Part shown: positions 22,335-22,951 of the stretch, piece after piece
Numbering within the stretch: position 1 is the stretch's first letter
Layout of the letters: each line of letters opens with the position of its first letter
Assembly: GCA_902783615.1 (NCBI GenBank)
Contig: CACZRQ010000035.1
Location: 1-22,951, forward strand
Origin: an uncultured Bacteroidales bacterium
Lineage (GTDB): Bacteria; Bacteroidota; Bacteroidia; Bacteroidales; Bacteroidaceae
Direction: 5' to 3'
DNA: 22,951 nucleotides
Notes under the pieces: model-generated
What the model was told of the DNA's origin: nothing
Database searches by the model: none
Seen by the model: only the letters and a program-made list of their open reading frames with translations
Position numbers and translations under genes: made by a program

Positions 22335-22820
22335 ATGGCTACCGCGTTTCACATCAAGCACGACCACCACGGGGCAATCGATCTGCAGGCCAATGGCTTG
22401 AAGTTTGCCATCGTGGTATCGGAATGGAACAGCAACATCACTGGCGTTCTGTGCGAGGGTGCCGTGAAGACCTTGCTGAAGCATGGCGTGGCTGAAAGCG
22501 ACATCATCGTGAAGATGGTGCCTGGCAGTTTCGAGCTGACTTTCGGAGCCGCAGCGTTCATGAAGCAGGGCAAGGTCGATGCTGTGATCGTGCTGGGCAG
22601 TGTGGTTCGAGGTGAGACGCCTCATTTCGACTATGTGTGCCAAGGTGTGACGCAAGGCATTGCGCAATTGAATGCCCAAGGCGATATCCCCGTGATTTTC
22701 GGTGTGTTAACCACCGACAACATGTTGCAGGCCAAGGAAAGGGCTGGGGGTAAGCTGGGAAATAAAGGCAGCGAATGTGCAGAAACTGCAATAAAAATGA
22801 TAAAAACGTTTGCAGTTTAG
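22335..22820 (+). CDS. ribH: 6,7-dimethyl-8-ribityllumazine synthase
   Basis: A 161-residue enzyme that condenses 5-amino-6-ribitylaminouracil with 3,4-dihydroxy-2-butanone 4-phosphate, the next-to-last step of riboflavin synthesis. Motifs in order: VSEWNSNIT (28-36, substrate aromatic residue W31), VPGSFELTFGA (62-72), LGSVVRGETPHFDYVC (87-102) with the likely catalytic H97, and FGVLTTDNMLQAKERAGGK, which carries the phosphate-binding arginine region. The length is usual for the family, which assembles as pentamers or 60-mers. It lies 4 bp after the TPR gene. No FMN riboswitch is visible upstream of the operon. The tRNA-Tyr promoter overlaps its last codons. Confidence 0.97.
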   Translation: MATAFHIKHDHHGAIDLQANGLKFAIVVSEWNSNITGVLCEGAVKTLLKHGVAESDIIVKMVPGSFELTFGAAAFMKQGKVDAVIVLGSVVRGETPHFDYVCQGVTQGIAQLNAQGDIPVIFGVLTTDNMLQAKERAGGKLGNKGSECAETAIKMIKTFAV

Positions 22821-22839
22821 AAAAATAGTTGTAACTTTG
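22809..22839 (+). promoter_or_regulatory. Promoter for tRNA-Tyr
   Basis: TTTG (22809-22812), exactly 19 bp, TAACTTTG (22832-22839), a full consensus match. It overlaps the ribH stop codon (22818-22820). A small hairpin, CCTCT-CCA-AGAGG (22850-22862), lies in the leader before the tRNA. Confidence 0.72.
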
Positions 22840-22878
22840 CAACCGCAAACCTCTCCAAGAGGGTAGCAAACAAGGTTT

Positions 22879-22951
22879 GGGCAAATACCAGAGTGGCCAA
22901 ATGGGGCAGACTGTAAATCTGCTGGCGTACGCCTTCGGTGGTTCGAATCCA
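22879..22951 (+). tRNA. tRNA-Tyr (GTA), 3' end cut off by window end
   Basis: A class II tRNA. The 5' acceptor strand is GGGCAAA, followed by T8-A9 and a D-arm of CCA and TGG around GAGTGGCCAAA. The anticodon arm is GCAGA-CTGTAAA-TCTGC, with anticodon GTA. The variable arm is a short GGCG-TAC-GCC hairpin and the T-arm GGTGG-TTCGAAT-CCA is cut before its end. The anticodon and long variable arm identify tyrosine. The 3' acceptor strand, needed to confirm the exact 5' end, is outside the window. Confidence 0.93.

Overview
The window looks like chromosomal DNA of a Bacteroidales bacterium, most likely Prevotellaceae. The reasons are the protein families (a small conserved gene ahead of cydAB, split MacB-type ABC genes with a LytTR two-component pair, a short CstA, a GltS-type symporter) and promoters of the Bacteroidetes type (TTTG or TTG, 19-20 bp, TAnnTTTG) with no Shine-Dalgarno pattern. 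Genes are closely packed. I see no prophage, transposase, CRISPR array or defence island.

Layout. 1-82 (-): start of a pyruvate:ferredoxin oxidoreductase. 223-1401 (+): an uncharacterised ATP-grasp-like protein, overlapping tail to tail with a secreted GHL10 glycosidase (1395-2861, -). 3001-4443 (+): CstA-family transporter. 4502-6945 (+): an OmpA-domain envelope protein followed by a secreted CE1-type esterase, ending in a bidirectional terminator shared with the convergent acyl-CoA synthetase (7004-8662, -). 8749-15314 (-): a six-gene export and signalling cluster, transcribed TolC, membrane fusion protein, ABC ATPase, ABC permease, histidine kinase, LytTR regulator. 15485-18556 (+): a small membrane protein (DUF4492 type), cydA and cydB, giving cytochrome bd oxidase. 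18721-21480 (-): recF, a DUF721/DciA-like gene and a GltS-type symporter. 21641-22820 (+): a TPR membrane protein and ribH, then tRNA-Tyr cut by the window end.

How it works together. The export cluster resembles a MacAB-TolC efflux system carrying its own sensor and regulator. Upstream of tolC there are two perfect 10-bp direct repeats 21 bp apart, next to the -33 element. Their geometry fits the known LytTR site layout, so the regulator encoded at the end of the cluster may control its own operon. The same 170-bp region drives the divergent cytochrome bd operon, whose -33 element lies inside a 13-bp palindrome.

The least explained parts are non-coding. Arrays of a 7-bp unit (TTGACAA/TTGACGA) sit at three junctions inside operons: after tolC, after the fusion protein, and as an inverted pair between cydA and cydB. 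A 174-bp tract of consecutive short hairpins, closed by a 9-bp inverted repeat, fills the space between the convergent cydB and symporter genes. Both look like repetitive elements and are the best candidates here for something poorly described. The genes themselves are mostly ordinary core functions.
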